A stretch of DNA of 60,563 nt. It comes from Candidatus Avidehalobacter gallistercoris. Its GTDB lineage: Bacteria > Bacillota > Dehalobacteriia > UBA4068 > UBA4997. The notes under the pieces were generated by a model. It had not been told where the DNA came from and made no database searches. It saw only the letters and a list, made by a program, of their open reading frames with translations. Shown piece after piece: positions 1 through 9,839 of the stretch. Position 1 is the first letter of the stretch. Every line of letters begins with the position of its first letter. A program made the translations under genes and the position numbers. The DNA lies in NCBI GenBank assembly GCA_018715045.1, contig DVMH01000003.1:1-60563 (forward strand), written 5' to 3'.

Positions 1-277
1 TATTGCCGCCGGCATAGCTTATATCTGCGCCAAGCAACTGTGCCAGCCTGCGGCCCGGCATATATAAAATACCGTTTTTATTTATGGGCATATCCGGCGA
101 TACGGCCTCGTCCTTGCTGGGCAAACGCGGCTCACCTTGTTCAATTACCAATTCAGGCGTTGTAATATCCCAGCCGTCTACCAGCACGGTTAAATTTACA
201 GCCATAGCCGGGCGGGTAAGCAGAAAACTTATACCCACACATATAAGCAGGCATAAAATAGTCTGTTTATATCGCAT
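1..277 (-). CDS. Exported protein with copper amine oxidase-like N-terminal (stalk) domain, partial
   Basis: The 3' end is cut off by the left edge; 92 codons remain. The start is ATG at 277-275, with AGGAGG just upstream (about 284-289 read on the minus strand). Residues 1-28 form a signal peptide (MRYKQ, a hydrophobic stretch, then a PAMA cleavage region). The rest reads VLVDGWDI, then a 'NGILYMPGRRLAQLLGADI' segment, which fits the copper amine oxidase N-terminal or stalk domain common in cell-surface proteins of Clostridia and Negativicutes. The domain name is historical and does not imply amine oxidase activity. It lies 30 bp downstream of the 391-aa exported protein and is probably co-transcribed with it. 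The full function cannot be judged from the fragment. Confidence 0.65.
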   Translation of the reverse strand, partial: MRYKQTILCLLICVGISFLLTRPAMAVNLTVLVDGWDITTPELVIEQGEPRLPSKDEAVSPDMPINKNGILYMPGRRLAQLLGADISYAGGN

Positions 278-307
278 ACAGTACCTCCTGTGAATTATTT
301 GATAATA

Positions 308-1483
308 TTATTTATAAATTGAAACATAAGAACCATTTCGATGAACGTATGCACTGGTACAATCTATTGTTCCATACCATTTATTATTTTTCCATTCCTT
401 GTATTCATCGTATGTATCCCAAGTCTTATAACTGGTTGCGTTATATTTTCTTACCTGAACCTTATCAAATTTCTGGTTTTTAGAAACTGTGTAAATATTA
501 TTGCCATTAAATTTAGCCCCCGATCTGCCGATTGTTGTCATTCTTTTTACAGACATTGTCTTCATATCTGACAACTTAAAGTCTGTTTCTCTACAAATTA
601 GAATATCACTGCCAATTAAAAGGTATGCTGAATAATAGGTGTCGGTGCTATTCTGTTTTTTCAGTACAAAATTAACATCACTTATAGTTTGTCCAGGTTT
701 ATATACAACAAGCGGAACCTCATATCTATAATTAGGTTTGTCGCTAATATAAGCAAGCCAAACATCTTTTTCTGTTTTGCCATTTATTTCTTTTTCCGGC
801 CAATAGCCAAAACCGCCCTCTATTCCGTTAACATTTAGCGAGTCAAAACCATAATACACCCAAGCTTGCTCGTCACTTTTAGTATTAGAGATTATTGGTA
901 ATGTAATGTTTGAAGTTATTTTGTCAAATCCTTCATTGCCTAGTTGACGACGTTCAAAAGCGCCGCTATCACCACCAAAAATTTCGGTTGGAGTGGGATT
1001 GCTTTGGCTAAAAGGTGTTATAGCTGAATTATTGTTTTCTGCCTCCTCTATAGCAGGTAAGCGAGTAGCATACCCCGCAAAACCGTCCTGTGAATTGTAA
1101 ACTCTTAAAGTATCTTTATCAATATATACAACGATGATTTCGCTTAACGCTGATATTTTATTGTTAAGTTCTTTCTTTTCATTATCATCTAATAAAAGAG
1201 AATTTTGTACATACAGTTCAATATCGTTTGCTACAAAATCTTTTAATGAGTTTTCTTCATCTAAATTTGCTTTTAAAATATGTGAATCAATCTCAATGCC
1301 AGCGCTTTGTAATTCATCTTCGATAACATCTAAGCGCAATTGATTAAAAAATGCTGCGTCATATTTTTGGTCCAGTTCGGCAAAAGCGTTTTGGGTTTCA
1401 TCTTTTGCCGCCCAAGCAGGCATCGCCATCCCCAAACACATAATAAGTGTTAAAGCTGATACTAATAGTTTTCTTTTTAACAT
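308..1483 (-). CDS. Secreted protein of unknown function, 391 aa
   Basis: I do not recognise a family with certainty. The N-terminus (MLKRKLLVSALTLIMCLGMA, then PAWAA) is a clear Sec signal peptide with an AWA-A cleavage site. Residues 27-130 are charged and probably helical; after a Ser/Pro/Thr-rich linker near residue 155, the rest (about 165-391) is rich in Tyr, Trp, Gly and Asn and looks like a beta-sandwich. Its sequence, around 'VNGIEGGFGYWPEK', has a loose feel of the Bacillus YrpD-type secreted proteins, but this is only an impression. The start ATG at 1483 has a GGGAGGA ribosome site at about 1492. The gene is much richer in A+T than the uvr genes, which suggests transfer or relaxed selection. 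It is followed closely by the stalk-domain gene. Confidence 0.7.
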   Translation of the reverse strand: MLKRKLLVSALTLIMCLGMAMPAWAAKDETQNAFAELDQKYDAAFFNQLRLDVIEDELQSAGIEIDSHILKANLDEENSLKDFVANDIELYVQNSLLLDDNEKKELNNKISALSEIIVVYIDKDTLRVYNSQDGFAGYATRLPAIEEAENNNSAITPFSQSNPTPTEIFGGDSGAFERRQLGNEGFDKITSNITLPIISNTKSDEQAWVYYGFDSLNVNGIEGGFGYWPEKEINGKTEKDVWLAYISDKPNYRYEVPLVVYKPGQTISDVNFVLKKQNSTDTYYSAYLLIGSDILICRETDFKLSDMKTMSVKRMTTIGRSGAKFNGNNIYTVSKNQKFDKVQVRKYNATSYKTWDTYDEYKEWKNNKWYGTIDCTSAYVHRNGSYVSIYK

Positions 1484-1807
1484 AACAAAATCCTCCCAAA
1501 ATTTTTATTTGAGGGGTAAATATTTGTTTGTTCAGTCAAAAGCATATGATAAACTATCCTCCTTATTTCTTTATTTAACCTTCAAACAAAAAGCTGTCAT
1601 TTTTTACCTCTCATTATATATACACCATAACAAACGCAAAAGGTGACATTTTTTTTGCAGATTTTTTATAAAATTTATATAAGCCAAAAAACTTATGTGG
1701 GAAAAGGCTCTTTTGCCAAATTGCGCCTGTGTGTTTATATGGGTGGAAATTATATTTATGATATGTTAAAATGATATAATAGCTTGTGATAGACGGGAGG
1801 GCGCAAT
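1484..1807. other. AT-rich divergent intergenic region, 5' of uvrB
   Basis: This region separates the minus-strand secreted-protein gene from uvrB. The first 200 bp are very AT-rich, with no open frame I would call. It must hold the minus-strand promoter, but no convincing pair of hexamers stands out. The last 100 bp contain the first copy of the 70-bp repeat and the uvrB extended -10 promoter. Confidence 0.6.
1711..1780 (+). repeat. 70-bp repeat copy 1, carrying the uvrB promoter
   Basis: This segment matches 4895-4964 upstream of uvrA at 67 of 70 positions without gaps; weaker similarity continues about 10 bp further upstream. The only differences are G/T at 1724 versus 4908 and TG/CA at 1759-1760. 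Its end is TGATATAAT (1772-1780), an extended -10 element (TGn plus TATAAT at 1775-1780) that compensates for the lack of a good -35. The uvrB ribosome site GGGAGG (1795-1800) and ATG at 1808 follow. It contains no LexA-type inverted repeat that I can recognise. Confidence 0.85.
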
Positions 1808-3796
1808 ATGGATTTTAAGCTTTGCAGCAATTATAAGCTTACAGGCGACCAGCCGCAGGCGGTGGACGCGCTCTGCGCCGGGCTGGCGGCGGGGGAGCCG
1901 CACCAAACCCTGCTGGGCGTGACCGGGAGCGGTAAGACCTTTACTATGGCCAATGTGATAGAGCGAATGAAACGCCCCGCGCTGGTGATAGCCCACAATA
2001 AAACGCTGGCGGCTCAGCTATACGGTGAATTTAAAGAGTTTTTCCCGGAAAACGCCGTGGAATATTTCGTTTCCTATTATGATTATTACCAGCCGGAAGC
2101 ATATATCGCGCGCTCTGACACATACATTGCCAAGGATGCGGCAATCAACGATGAGATTGAGAAGCTGCGTCATTCGGCTACGGCTTCACTGCTGGAGCGG
2201 CGCGACGTAATTGTGGTGGCGTCGGTTTCGGCGATATACGGTCTGGGCTCGCCCAAGTTTTATCAGGAGATGATGATATCGCTCCGCGTCGGCCAGCAGA
2301 TGGAGCGCGACGAGCTGTTGCGCCGCCTGATCGACAACCAATATACCCGCAATGATCTTGATTTGCACCGCGGCACATTCCGTGCCAAGGGTGATGTTGT
2401 GGAAATTTTCCCGGCGGGTTACAGCGATGTGGCGGTGCGCGTGGAGTTTTTCGGCGACGAGATCGAGGGCATATCCGAGGTAAACACTGTAACCGGCGAG
2501 GTTGTCCACCGGCTGCCCTATGACACGATTTTTCCCAACAGTCATTACGTGATGGGCGATACCACCATGGAACAGGCTCTGGCAGGCATAAAAAAGGAGC
2601 TGGCGGAGCGTCTGGCCGAGCTGAACGCGGCTGGGAAACTCCTGGAGGCGCAGCGGCTGGAGCAGCGCACCCGTTTTGATTTGGAAATGCTGGCGGAGAT
2701 CGGCCACTGCCAGGGGGTGGAGAATTATTCCCGCCATATGGACGGACGGCGCCCCGGCGAGCCGCCCTACACGCTGCTGGATTATTTCCCGAAAGATTTT
2801 ATTCTGTTTGTGGACGAAAGCCATGTTACGCTGCCGCAGGTACGCGGTATGTATGAGGGCGACCGTTCACGCAAGCAATCTCTGGTGGAATACGGTTTCC
2901 GCCTGCCCTCAGCGCTGGATAACCGGCCGCTGAAATTTCCTGAGTTTGAGGAGCGCATACATCAGGCGGTTTACGTATCTGCCACGCCAGGCGATTATGA
3001 AATGGAACATTCGCCCGAGGTGGTGGAGCAGGTGCTGCGGCCGACCGGACTGTTGGATCCTCTGATAGAGCTGCATCCGATAACTAATCAGATTGACCAT
3101 CTGCTGGGCGAGATAAACAAGGTGACGGCGGACGGCGGCAGGGTTCTGGTAACCACGCTGACCAAGCGAATGGCTGAGGATTTAACGGATTATCTGGCCG
3201 AAGCGGGCGTTAAGGTGCGTTATCTGCATAGCGACGTCAAGACGTTGGAGCGTATGGCTATTGTGCGCGATTTGCGGCTGGGCGAGTTTGATGTGCTGGT
3301 GGGCATTAACCTGCTGCGCGAGGGCTTGGATATACCGGAGGTGGCGCTGGTGGCGATATTGGACGGCGATAAGGAGGGCTTTTTACGTTCGCACCGTTCG
3401 CTGATCCAGACTATTGGGCGCGCCGCCCGTAACGAGCAGGGGCGCGTGATAATTTACGCCGATAATATGACGGATTCCATGCAGGCGGCAATCAGTGAAA
3501 CCGAACGCCGCCGTGCTATCCAGATGGCGTATAACAAGGAGCATAACATCACGCCGCATACGGTTAAGAAGGAAGTGCGGGATCTTATCACTGCGATTCT
3601 GCCGGAAACCGAGGAAAAAACGGAGAAGAAAGCGTTTGAGCAGCTTGGCCGCAAGGAGCGCGAGAAGATGATTCGTACTCTGGAGAAAGAAATGCGCGAG
3701 GCAGCGCGGCGGCTTGAGTTTGAAAAGGCCGCCGAAGCCCGCGACCTGATACTGGAATTAAAGGCTATGGGCCGGTATGGCGTCGGCGCTAAATAG
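1808..3796 (+). CDS. uvrB: UvrABC excinuclease subunit B
   Basis: UvrB is the damage-verifying helicase-like subunit of nucleotide excision repair; UvrA loads it, and it then recruits UvrC. The 662-residue length is normal. Visible landmarks are Walker A GVTGSGKT (residues 37-44), the beta-hairpin [10 protein letters not shown] (about 90-99) that grips the damaged strand, the DEAD-like motif VDESH near residue 337, motif [11 protein letters not shown], and the C-terminal UVR domain (about 615-650) that contacts UvrC. The ATG at 1808 follows a GGGAGG site. The gene is usually immediately followed by uvrA; here a minus-strand gene and about 490 bp of AT-rich DNA lie between them. Confidence 0.98.
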   Translation: MDFKLCSNYKLTGDQPQAVDALCAGLAAGEPHQTLLGVTGSGKTFTMANVIERMKRPALVIAHNKTLAAQLYGEFKEFFPENAVEYFVSYYDYYQPEAYIARSDTYIAKDAAINDEIEKLRHSATASLLERRDVIVVASVSAIYGLGSPKFYQEMMISLRVGQQMERDELLRRLIDNQYTRNDLDLHRGTFRAKGDVVEIFPAGYSDVAVRVEFFGDEIEGISEVNTVTGEVVHRLPYDTIFPNSHYVMGDTTMEQALAGIKKELAERLAELNAAGKLLEAQRLEQRTRFDLEMLAEIGHCQGVENYSRHMDGRRPGEPPYTLLDYFPKDFILFVDESHVTLPQVRGMYEGDRSRKQSLVEYGFRLPSALDNRPLKFPEFEERIHQAVYVSATPGDYEMEHSPEVVEQVLRPTGLLDPLIELHPITNQIDHLLGEINKVTADGGRVLVTTLTKRMAEDLTDYLAEAGVKVRYLHSDVKTLERMAIVRDLRLGEFDVLVGINLLREGLDIPEVALVAILDGDKEGFLRSHRSLIQTIGRAARNEQGRVIIYADNMTDSMQAAISETERRRAIQMAYNKEHNITPHTVKKEVRDLITAILPETEEKTEKKAFEQLGRKEREKMIRTLEKEMREAARRLEFEKAAEARDLILELKAMGRYGVGAK

Positions 3797-3809
3797 CGCG
3801 GCTGAAAAT

Positions 3810-3845
3810 AAAAAGCAGATGAGCTGTAAGGCTCATCTGCTTTTT
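3810..3845. terminator. Bidirectional terminator between uvrB and the convergent membrane-protein gene
   Basis: A 15-bp perfect stem (AAAAAGCAGATGAGC at 3810-3824, complement at 3831-3845) with a 6-nt loop carries A and T runs on its two flanks. It can therefore end transcription both from uvrB and from the gene at 3865-4506. Confidence 0.92.
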
Positions 3846-3864
3846 ATCAATTGTTTGCGATAAG

Positions 3865-4506
3865 TTATTTTTGTGGCATCGCATTATTTTGAAAAGCTTC
3901 TACTAATTCATCAACATATTTATTCCAGGCTTCTTCAAACAAAACAGGGTCGTTTGCTGTTTCTGTAGCAAGGGTATCCTTAAAATACGACTGTAATGCA
4001 GCAGCGGCCTCTATTTCGCGCTGTTCCTCCGCTGCCAAATCAAAATATTCATCTTGAGTTATTCCCAAACCGTCAATATAAGAGTTGATGAAGCTTAATG
4101 TTTGTTCGGCTGACGTCCTCTCTGCTTCGTTTGCAGATTGAGTAAGTTTTTCGGCCTGGTTCATAATATCAATAACGCGTTCTTTTGCTTCAGCGTGGCT
4201 AATTGTCAGGTTAAGGCGTTCTGCCTCCTGAAAAATTATGCGTTGCCGCAGCAATTTATTAACCATTTCGTCTTCACTATCATCTAATTGCAAAAAATCT
4301 TTTTTAAGGCGCAGTAAATCAATATCCCTTTGAGTAATGATATTGCTGTCAGACAATGTATTGCTTGTATTTGAGGGGGAGTTCTGTAGTATATGCGATG
4401 TTTTTTGCCCAAGAGTGAAGAAATCGAAAGGTTGACCTGTGATAACGCCAACGAAAAGAATTAGGGCCGCACAGAGAAGCAGCCATTTGATTGTTCTTTT
4501 ATGCAT
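3865..4506 (-). CDS. Membrane-anchored SurA N-terminal-like protein, 213 aa
   Basis: An uncleaved signal anchor (residues 6-26, WLLLCAALILFVGVITG) is followed by a Ser/Asn/Thr-rich linker and a helical extracytoplasmic domain. Residues 58-125 (ITQRDIDLLRL, then 'VNKLLRQRIIFQEAERLNL') resemble the N-terminal chaperone region of SurA/PrsA-type foldases, but there is no peptidyl-prolyl isomerase domain. This is a family-level resemblance, and no catalytic function is implied. The start ATG at 4506 has an AAGGAAG site upstream. The gene is AT-rich, lies between uvrB and uvrA on the opposite strand, and interrupts a usually contiguous operon, so it is probably an insertion. Confidence 0.7.
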   Translation of the reverse strand: MHKRTIKWLLLCAALILFVGVITGQPFDFFTLGQKTSHILQNSPSNTSNTLSDSNIITQRDIDLLRLKKDFLQLDDSEDEMVNKLLRQRIIFQEAERLNLTISHAEAKERVIDIMNQAEKLTQSANEAERTSAEQTLSFINSYIDGLGITQDEYFDLAAEEQREIEAAAALQSYFKDTLATETANDPVLFEEAWNKYVDELVEAFQNNAMPQK

Positions 4507-4555
4507 AGTTACACTTCCTTAAATTATGGTATCTAAATAGTACTATAAAGTTAGA

Positions 4556-4949
4556 TTATGTTGTTTCAACTGTAAATGAAGTAACGATACTATTGTGTGC
4601 CGCAGGCATACAATCTTGAGATAATAGCACTGAGCCAGCCCCGGCAACAGTATTTGTAATCATACGCAACAAAAATTTGTTTGGTACAAGATGGCAATTT
4701 GTCCGTACCTCAATTATCTTTACGTAGAATACCTCTCTTTCACGAATAAGGCCAGGCTTCTGCCTTTAGTATACGCTCAATAAGAGAAAAATCAAGGAAT
4801 TTGTATGAATATTTCAGATGTTTGGTAAACTCGTGCCGTTTATAACGCCAAGCGTCAGCCGGGCGCCAGATTTTATTTTTTTGGGGAAAGTCTTTTTTGC
4901 CAAATTGCTCCTGTGTGTTTATATGGGTGGAAATTATATTTACAATATG
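4556..4949 (-). pseudogene. Possible frameshifted gene remnant (uncertain)
   Basis: Two minus-strand frames of about 70 codons each abut. The first (4949 to 4740) has no start codon; its second half reads IWRPADAWRYKRHEFTKHLK, then 'FLDFSLIERILKAEAWPYS' and a stop. The second (4765 to 4556) reads 'REREVFYVKIIEVRTNCHLV' and runs on to a Thr-rich end. Both have protein-like composition and they overlap by about 25 bp, as a frameshifted gene would. I recognise no family, and AT-rich DNA of this length can stay open by chance. Confidence 0.22.
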
Positions 4950-4964
4950 TTAAAATGATATAAT
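4895..4964 (+). repeat. 70-bp repeat copy 2, carrying the uvrA promoter
   Basis: The second copy of the element at 1711-1780, identical at 67 of 70 bases without gaps. It ends in the same extended -10 (TGATATAAT, with TATAAT at 4959-4964), 34 bp upstream of the uvrA ATG. In this copy the bases 15 upstream of the -10 read TTTACA, a slightly better -35-like hexamer but too close for ideal spacing. Confidence 0.85.
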
Positions 4965-4997
4965 ACCTGAATATATGCCATACAGAGAGGTTGAATA

Positions 4998-7883
4998 ATG
5001 GAAAAAGATTATATTTACGTTAAAGGCGCGCGTCAGCACAACCTGCAAAATATCGACGTTAAATTGCCGCGCAATTCTTTGGTGGTGATAACGGGCTTAT
5101 CCGGCAGCGGCAAAAGCTCGCTGGCGTTTGATACCATTTACGCCGAGGGGCAGCGCCGCTATATGGAGAGCCTTTCCTCATATGCGCGGCTGTTTCTGGG
5201 GCAGATGGAGAAACCCGCAGTGGACAGCATTGAGGGGCTTTCTCCCGCAATTGCCATCGATCAGAAAACCACCAACCGCAACCCGCGTTCCACCGTTGGC
5301 ACGGTGACGGAAATTCACGATTATCTGCGTCTGCTGTTTGCCCGCGTCGGCAAACCACATTGCCCGCACTGCGGCAAGCCGATCTCCCAGCAGACAGTCG
5401 ATCAGATCGTGGATAAACTGCTGGCGCTGCCTGAGGGTACGAAATTACAGCTGCTGGCGCCGATGGTCAGCGGACGCAAAGGTGAGTTTCAGCGTTTGTT
5501 CGCCGATATCAAAAGCGACGGTTATCTGAGGATTCGGCTGGATGGCGAGATCCGTACGCTGGACGAGGAGATCAACGTCAATAAAAAGCAGAAGCACACT
5601 GTGGAGGTGGTGGTAGATCGCCTGGCGGTGCGCCCCGGCATTGCCAAACGGCTGGCGGAATCCATTGAAGTAACGATGGAAATGTCAGGCGGGCATCTGC
5701 TGGTGCTGGCTGAGAGCAAAATCGTCGGCGAGGACGGCGCGGAGGTAACGAAGCAGGATGAGCTTCGTTTCAATAAAAACCTTTCCTGTCCGGACTGCGG
5801 TATCAGTATTGATGAGATAACGCCGCGTATGTTCTCGTTTAATAATCCGTATGGAGCATGTCCCAGCTGTTCTGGCCTGGGATTCCGTATGAAAGTGAAT
5901 GAAAACCTGCTGATTGTGAACGATAACTTAAGCCTGCGCGAGGGGGCGCTGGCGCATTGGAACGAAAACTATGGCGGTTGGTATTTCCGCTTTATTGAGG
6001 CGTTGGCGCAGAAATATGGCTTTTCGCTGGACGAGCCGGTGGCTAATTTGGCGCAAGAGCATTTGGATTTGATTTTCTACGGCACTGGCAATGAAAAACT
6101 GTCGTTTGAATATATCGACTACAACCACCATAAAAAAACAATGTTAAGCCCTTGGGAGGGTATGGTCAACAATCTGGAACGGCGCTATCACGAAACGACC
6201 TCTGATTTTATCCGCGAGGACATCGAGCGGTATATGGTGGAAAGCCCCTGTCCGGATTGCCACGGCGCGCGTCTGAAGCCCGAGGTTCTGGCGGTGACGC
6301 TGGCTTACCGGCAGGATGACGGCGCGACTGCGGAGCTGAACATTGATCAGTTAAGCAATCTGACGATATTTGAAGCGCAGGAATTCTTCCGCCGCATAAT
6401 ACTGACCGAGCGGGAGGAGAGCATTGTGCATATGGTGTTGAAAGAGATCCGCGCCCGTCTGGAATTTTTGGTGAACGTCGGACTGGATTACCTGACGCTT
6501 TCACGCTCGGCAGGAACACTCTCCGGCGGCGAGGCGCAGCGGATACGTCTGGCGACGCAGATCGGTTCCTCGCTTGTGGGGGTGCTGTATATTTTGGATG
6601 AGCCGTCCATCGGTCTGCATCAGCGCGATAACGAGCAGCTTATCGCCACGCTGAAGCGTCTGCGCGACCTCGGCAACACGGTAATTGTGGTGGAGCATGA
6701 CGATGAGACGATGCTGGCGGCGGACTATATCGTGGACATTGGCCCGGGTGCAGGGGCGCATGGCGGTCAGGTGGTGGCCGCGGGCACGCCGCAGGAAATT
6801 ATGGCCTGCAAAGATTCCATTACCGGGCGGTATCTTTCCGGTCGGGAAGAGATATCTGTGCCGGTGATGCGCCGCCCCGGCAGCGGCAAGGTTCTGAAAA
6901 TATCCGGCTGTGCGGAGAATAATCTGCATAATATCAGTGTAACCATTCCGTTGGGCAAATTTGTTTGCGTCACCGGGGTCTCCGGCAGCGGCAAAAGCAC
7001 GCTGGTAAACGAGATTTTATATAAAACGCTGGCGCACCGCCTGAACCGCGCTCACACCAATCCCGGCAAATTCAAGAAAATCGAAGGCTTGGAAGCTCTG
7101 GACAAGGTTATCGACATTGACCAAAGCCCGATTGGACGCACTCCGCGTTCTAATCCGGCCACATATACCGGGTTATTCAGCCTGATTCGCGATCTGTTCG
7201 CTCAGCTGCCCGAAGCTAAAATGCGCGGCTATAAGCCTGGGCGTTTCAGCTTCAACGTCAGCGGCGGACGCTGCGAGGCCTGCAAAGGCGATGGTATTAT
7301 CAAAATTGAAATGCACTTTCTGCCTGACGTTTACGTACCCTGCGACGTCTGCAAGGGGCAGCGTTATAACCGTGACACGCTGGATGTGAAGTATAAGGGC
7401 AAAAGCATTGCCGATGTGTTGGCGATGACGGTGGACGAGGCAGTGGATTTCTTTGCTAATGTGCCGCGTATCGCGCACAAATTGCAGGTTTTGCAGGACG
7501 TGGGTCTGGGCTATATTCAGCTGGGGCAAAGCGGCACCACGCTTTCTGGCGGCGAGGCGCAACGGGTGAAGCTGGCGGCGGAGCTTTCGCGCAGAAGCCA
7601 GGGGCAGAGCTTTTATATTCTGGATGAGCCGACTACCGGTCTTCATGTGGCGGATATCAAGAAGCTCTTAGAGGTGCTGAACCGTCTGGTGGACGCTGGC
7701 AACACTGTGCTGGTGATTGAGCATAATCTGGACGTTATCAAGTGCGCCGACCATATTATTGACCTTGGCCCTGAAGGCGGCGGGCGCGGCGGGCGCGTTG
7801 TGGCCACCGGTACGCCGGAGGAAGTTGCTAAAGTTGACGGCAGCTATACCGGTAAGTATCTGGCGCCAAAGCTGCGGCAATAG
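4998..7883 (+). CDS. uvrA: UvrABC excinuclease subunit A
   Basis: UvrA is the ABC-type ATPase that scans DNA for bulky lesions and loads UvrB. At 961 residues it is slightly longer than the usual 940. It has two ABC modules: Walker [10 protein letters not shown] (about 33-41) and GVSGSGKST (about 658-666), and two signature motifs in [12 protein letters not shown] and [12 protein letters not shown] contexts. Zinc-binding Cys pairs appear as CPHCGKP (about 121), CPDCG...CPSCSG (about 264-295) and CEACKGDG...CDVCKG (about 760-790). The start ATG at 4998 has a GAGAGG site. uvrC follows after 59 bp. Confidence 0.98.
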   Translation: MEKDYIYVKGARQHNLQNIDVKLPRNSLVVITGLSGSGKSSLAFDTIYAEGQRRYMESLSSYARLFLGQMEKPAVDSIEGLSPAIAIDQKTTNRNPRSTVGTVTEIHDYLRLLFARVGKPHCPHCGKPISQQTVDQIVDKLLALPEGTKLQLLAPMVSGRKGEFQRLFADIKSDGYLRIRLDGEIRTLDEEINVNKKQKHTVEVVVDRLAVRPGIAKRLAESIEVTMEMSGGHLLVLAESKIVGEDGAEVTKQDELRFNKNLSCPDCGISIDEITPRMFSFNNPYGACPSCSGLGFRMKVNENLLIVNDNLSLREGALAHWNENYGGWYFRFIEALAQKYGFSLDEPVANLAQEHLDLIFYGTGNEKLSFEYIDYNHHKKTMLSPWEGMVNNLERRYHETTSDFIREDIERYMVESPCPDCHGARLKPEVLAVTLAYRQDDGATAELNIDQLSNLTIFEAQEFFRRIILTEREESIVHMVLKEIRARLEFLVNVGLDYLTLSRSAGTLSGGEAQRIRLATQIGSSLVGVLYILDEPSIGLHQRDNEQLIATLKRLRDLGNTVIVVEHDDETMLAADYIVDIGPGAGAHGGQVVAAGTPQEIMACKDSITGRYLSGREEISVPVMRRPGSGKVLKISGCAENNLHNISVTIPLGKFVCVTGVSGSGKSTLVNEILYKTLAHRLNRAHTNPGKFKKIEGLEALDKVIDIDQSPIGRTPRSNPATYTGLFSLIRDLFAQLPEAKMRGYKPGRFSFNVSGGRCEACKGDGIIKIEMHFLPDVYVPCDVCKGQRYNRDTLDVKYKGKSIADVLAMTVDEAVDFFANVPRIAHKLQVLQDVGLGYIQLGQSGTTLSGGEAQRVKLAAELSRRSQGQSFYILDEPTTGLHVADIKKLLEVLNRLVDAGNTVLVIEHNLDVIKCADHIIDLGPEGGGRGGRVVATGTPEEVAKVDGSYTGKYLAPKLRQ

Positions 7884-7942
7884 TTCGCTAAAAGCATGAT
7901 CAAAGCCCTGCGTAAAATTTGACAGAACAGGAGGCTTTCCAC

Positions 7943-9814
7943 GTGGCAAACCCAAAGTTAAAAGAAAAGTTGGCGCTGCTGCCGGACTCTCCCGGCGTTT
8001 ACATTATGCGCGATAAAGACGGCCAGGTGGTTTATGTGGGCAAAGCCAAGTCGCTGCGGCAGCGGGTGCGCTCGTATTTTCAACCGGAAAGCCGTCTGGC
8101 TCCAAAAACGGCGGCGCAGATGCGCGTGGTGGATGAGTTGGAGTGGATAGTCGTTTCCTCGGCGGCGGAGGCGCTGGTGCTGGAATGTAATCTGATAAAA
8201 GAGTATAATCCCAAGTACAATATCCTGCTGCGTGACGATAAGCATTATCCCTATCTATGCCTGACTATGCGTGAGGAATATCCCCGACTGATCATGGTGC
8301 GCTCGGTGAAAAACGACGGCAACCGTTATTTCGGACCCTACGTCAGCAGCGGCGCGATGAAGCTGACCCAGAAGCTGCTAAGCGACATTTTTCCACTTAG
8401 GAGCTGCTCCAACCAGAGCTTTAGCCGCAAGCACCGCCCCTGCCTGAACTTTCATATCGGGCGGTGCCTGGCTCCCTGCACCGGCAAGGTTGATAGAGAG
8501 AAGTACCGGGAGATGTGCGAGCAGGTGGCGTTGTTTTTGGAAGGGAAAAGCGGCGCGATAACGGCGCGGCTGCAAGACCAGATGCAGCAGGCGGCGGCGG
8601 AGCTGCGTTTTGAGGACGCAGCCGTTCTGCGCGACCGTATCGAAGCTGTAAAATTAGTGCAGAGCCGCCAGAATATGGACAGCGGCAGTGATAACCGCGA
8701 TATGCTGGCGGCGGCCACTGCCGGTAATATGCCGGAGTTGGCGGCAGTGCAGATATTCTTCGTGCGCGAGGGTAAAGTGGTGGGGCGGGAGCATTTCTTT
8801 CTGCAAAATCCTGGCGGCGATGATCCGGGGGCAATTTTGGCCGCGTTCATCGGGCAATATTACAGCGGCGTGGATTTTATTCCGCCGGAAATTTGCTTAT
8901 CCCACGAACCTCCGGATCCTGCGACTCTGGCTGAATGGCTGAGCGCCAAGCGGGGCGGCAAGGTAACGCTCAACGTGCCGAAAATCGGCGAGAAGAAACG
9001 GTTGCTCTCGCTGGTAGAGCAAAATGTGCGGCTGGTCATCTCGCGCGAAATGGAGGAGAAAAACTATGCAGCGGCGGCCAGCGGCGAGGCGTTGGAGGAA
9101 TTGCGTCAGACGCTGGATTTGCCAAAAGCGCCTTGGCGTATCGAATGCTTTGATAACAGCCATTGGCAGGGAACTTATACCGTTTCTGCTATGGTGACGT
9201 TTTTGGGCGGCAAACCAGCCAAGGCCTTATATCGCCATATGCGGATCAAGGGCGAGACGAACGGCGACGATTATATGGCCATGCGCGAGGCGGTGGCGCG
9301 GCGGCTTGGCTGGGGCATCAACCAGCGGCAGCAGCTGAAGCGCGGCGAGATTAAGCCGGAGGAAGCGCCGATGGCGGAATGGCCGGATCTGCTGCTGATT
9401 GACGGCGGCAAGGGGCAGCTGGCAGTGGCGGTAGATATTCTGGAGGCGTTGCAGCTGGATATCCCGGTGTTCGGCCTGGCCGAAAGTGAGGAATGGATCT
9501 ATCGCCCACACGACAGCGAGCCGATAATTCTTCCGAAAAGCAGCCACGGCTTGCAGCTTTTGCAGCGGGTGCGGGACGAGGCGCATCGTTTTGGTATCAC
9601 TTACCAGCGGCGGCTGCGGGAAAAAGGTCAGAAGGCGAGCGCTCTGGATAATATTCCCGGTATCGGACCCACGCGGCGCGCGGCGTTGCTGCGGGCATTC
9701 GGCTCCTTGGAGCAGATTATGCAGGCAAGCGTGGAGGAACTGTCATTGGCGGAGAGCATGAACCGCCGGGCAGCGGCAAGTCTTTATGATTATTTGCACA
9801 CAGAGAAACAGTAA
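7943..9814 (+). CDS. uvrC: UvrABC excinuclease subunit C
   Basis: UvrC makes the two incisions of nucleotide excision repair. The 623 residues show an N-terminal GIY-YIG nuclease ('PGVYIMRDKDG' then VVYVGKAKSLRQRVRSYF, about 15-45), a UVR motif near 205-235 for UvrB contact, an RNase H-like C-terminal nuclease (ECFDNSHWQGTYTV) and tandem helix-hairpin-helix motifs ending with DNIPGIGPTRRAALLRAFGS. I chose the GTG at 7943, since AGGAGG lies 8 nt upstream (7929-7934); an in-frame TTG at 7919 has no such site. It forms the end of the uvr block and is probably co-transcribed with rapZ. Confidence 0.97.
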   Translation: MANPKLKEKLALLPDSPGVYIMRDKDGQVVYVGKAKSLRQRVRSYFQPESRLAPKTAAQMRVVDELEWIVVSSAAEALVLECNLIKEYNPKYNILLRDDKHYPYLCLTMREEYPRLIMVRSVKNDGNRYFGPYVSSGAMKLTQKLLSDIFPLRSCSNQSFSRKHRPCLNFHIGRCLAPCTGKVDREKYREMCEQVALFLEGKSGAITARLQDQMQQAAAELRFEDAAVLRDRIEAVKLVQSRQNMDSGSDNRDMLAAATAGNMPELAAVQIFFVREGKVVGREHFFLQNPGGDDPGAILAAFIGQYYSGVDFIPPEICLSHEPPDPATLAEWLSAKRGGKVTLNVPKIGEKKRLLSLVEQNVRLVISREMEEKNYAAAASGEALEELRQTLDLPKAPWRIECFDNSHWQGTYTVSAMVTFLGGKPAKALYRHMRIKGETNGDDYMAMREAVARRLGWGINQRQQLKRGEIKPEEAPMAEWPDLLLIDGGKGQLAVAVDILEALQLDIPVFGLAESEEWIYRPHDSEPIILPKSSHGLQLLQRVRDEAHRFGITYQRRLREKGQKASALDNIPGIGPTRRAALLRAFGSLEQIMQASVEELSLAESMNRRAAASLYDYLHTEKQ

Positions 9815-9839
9815 TACTTTTTCAAGGGGGGCAGGTGCG

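Larger units (their letters stand above)
4507..4997. other. AT-rich intergenic region upstream of uvrA
   Basis: This 491-bp stretch has no intact gene. It contains two abutting open stretches on the minus strand that may be a decayed gene (4556-4949, listed separately), then repeat copy 2 with the uvrA promoter. It also contains the upstream signals of the minus-strand gene ending at 4506. Confidence 0.6.

Noticed and set aside
1700-1807. LexA (SOS) box in the shared uvr promoter repeat
   Set aside because: No CGAAC-N4-GTTCG-type inverted repeat occurs in either copy.
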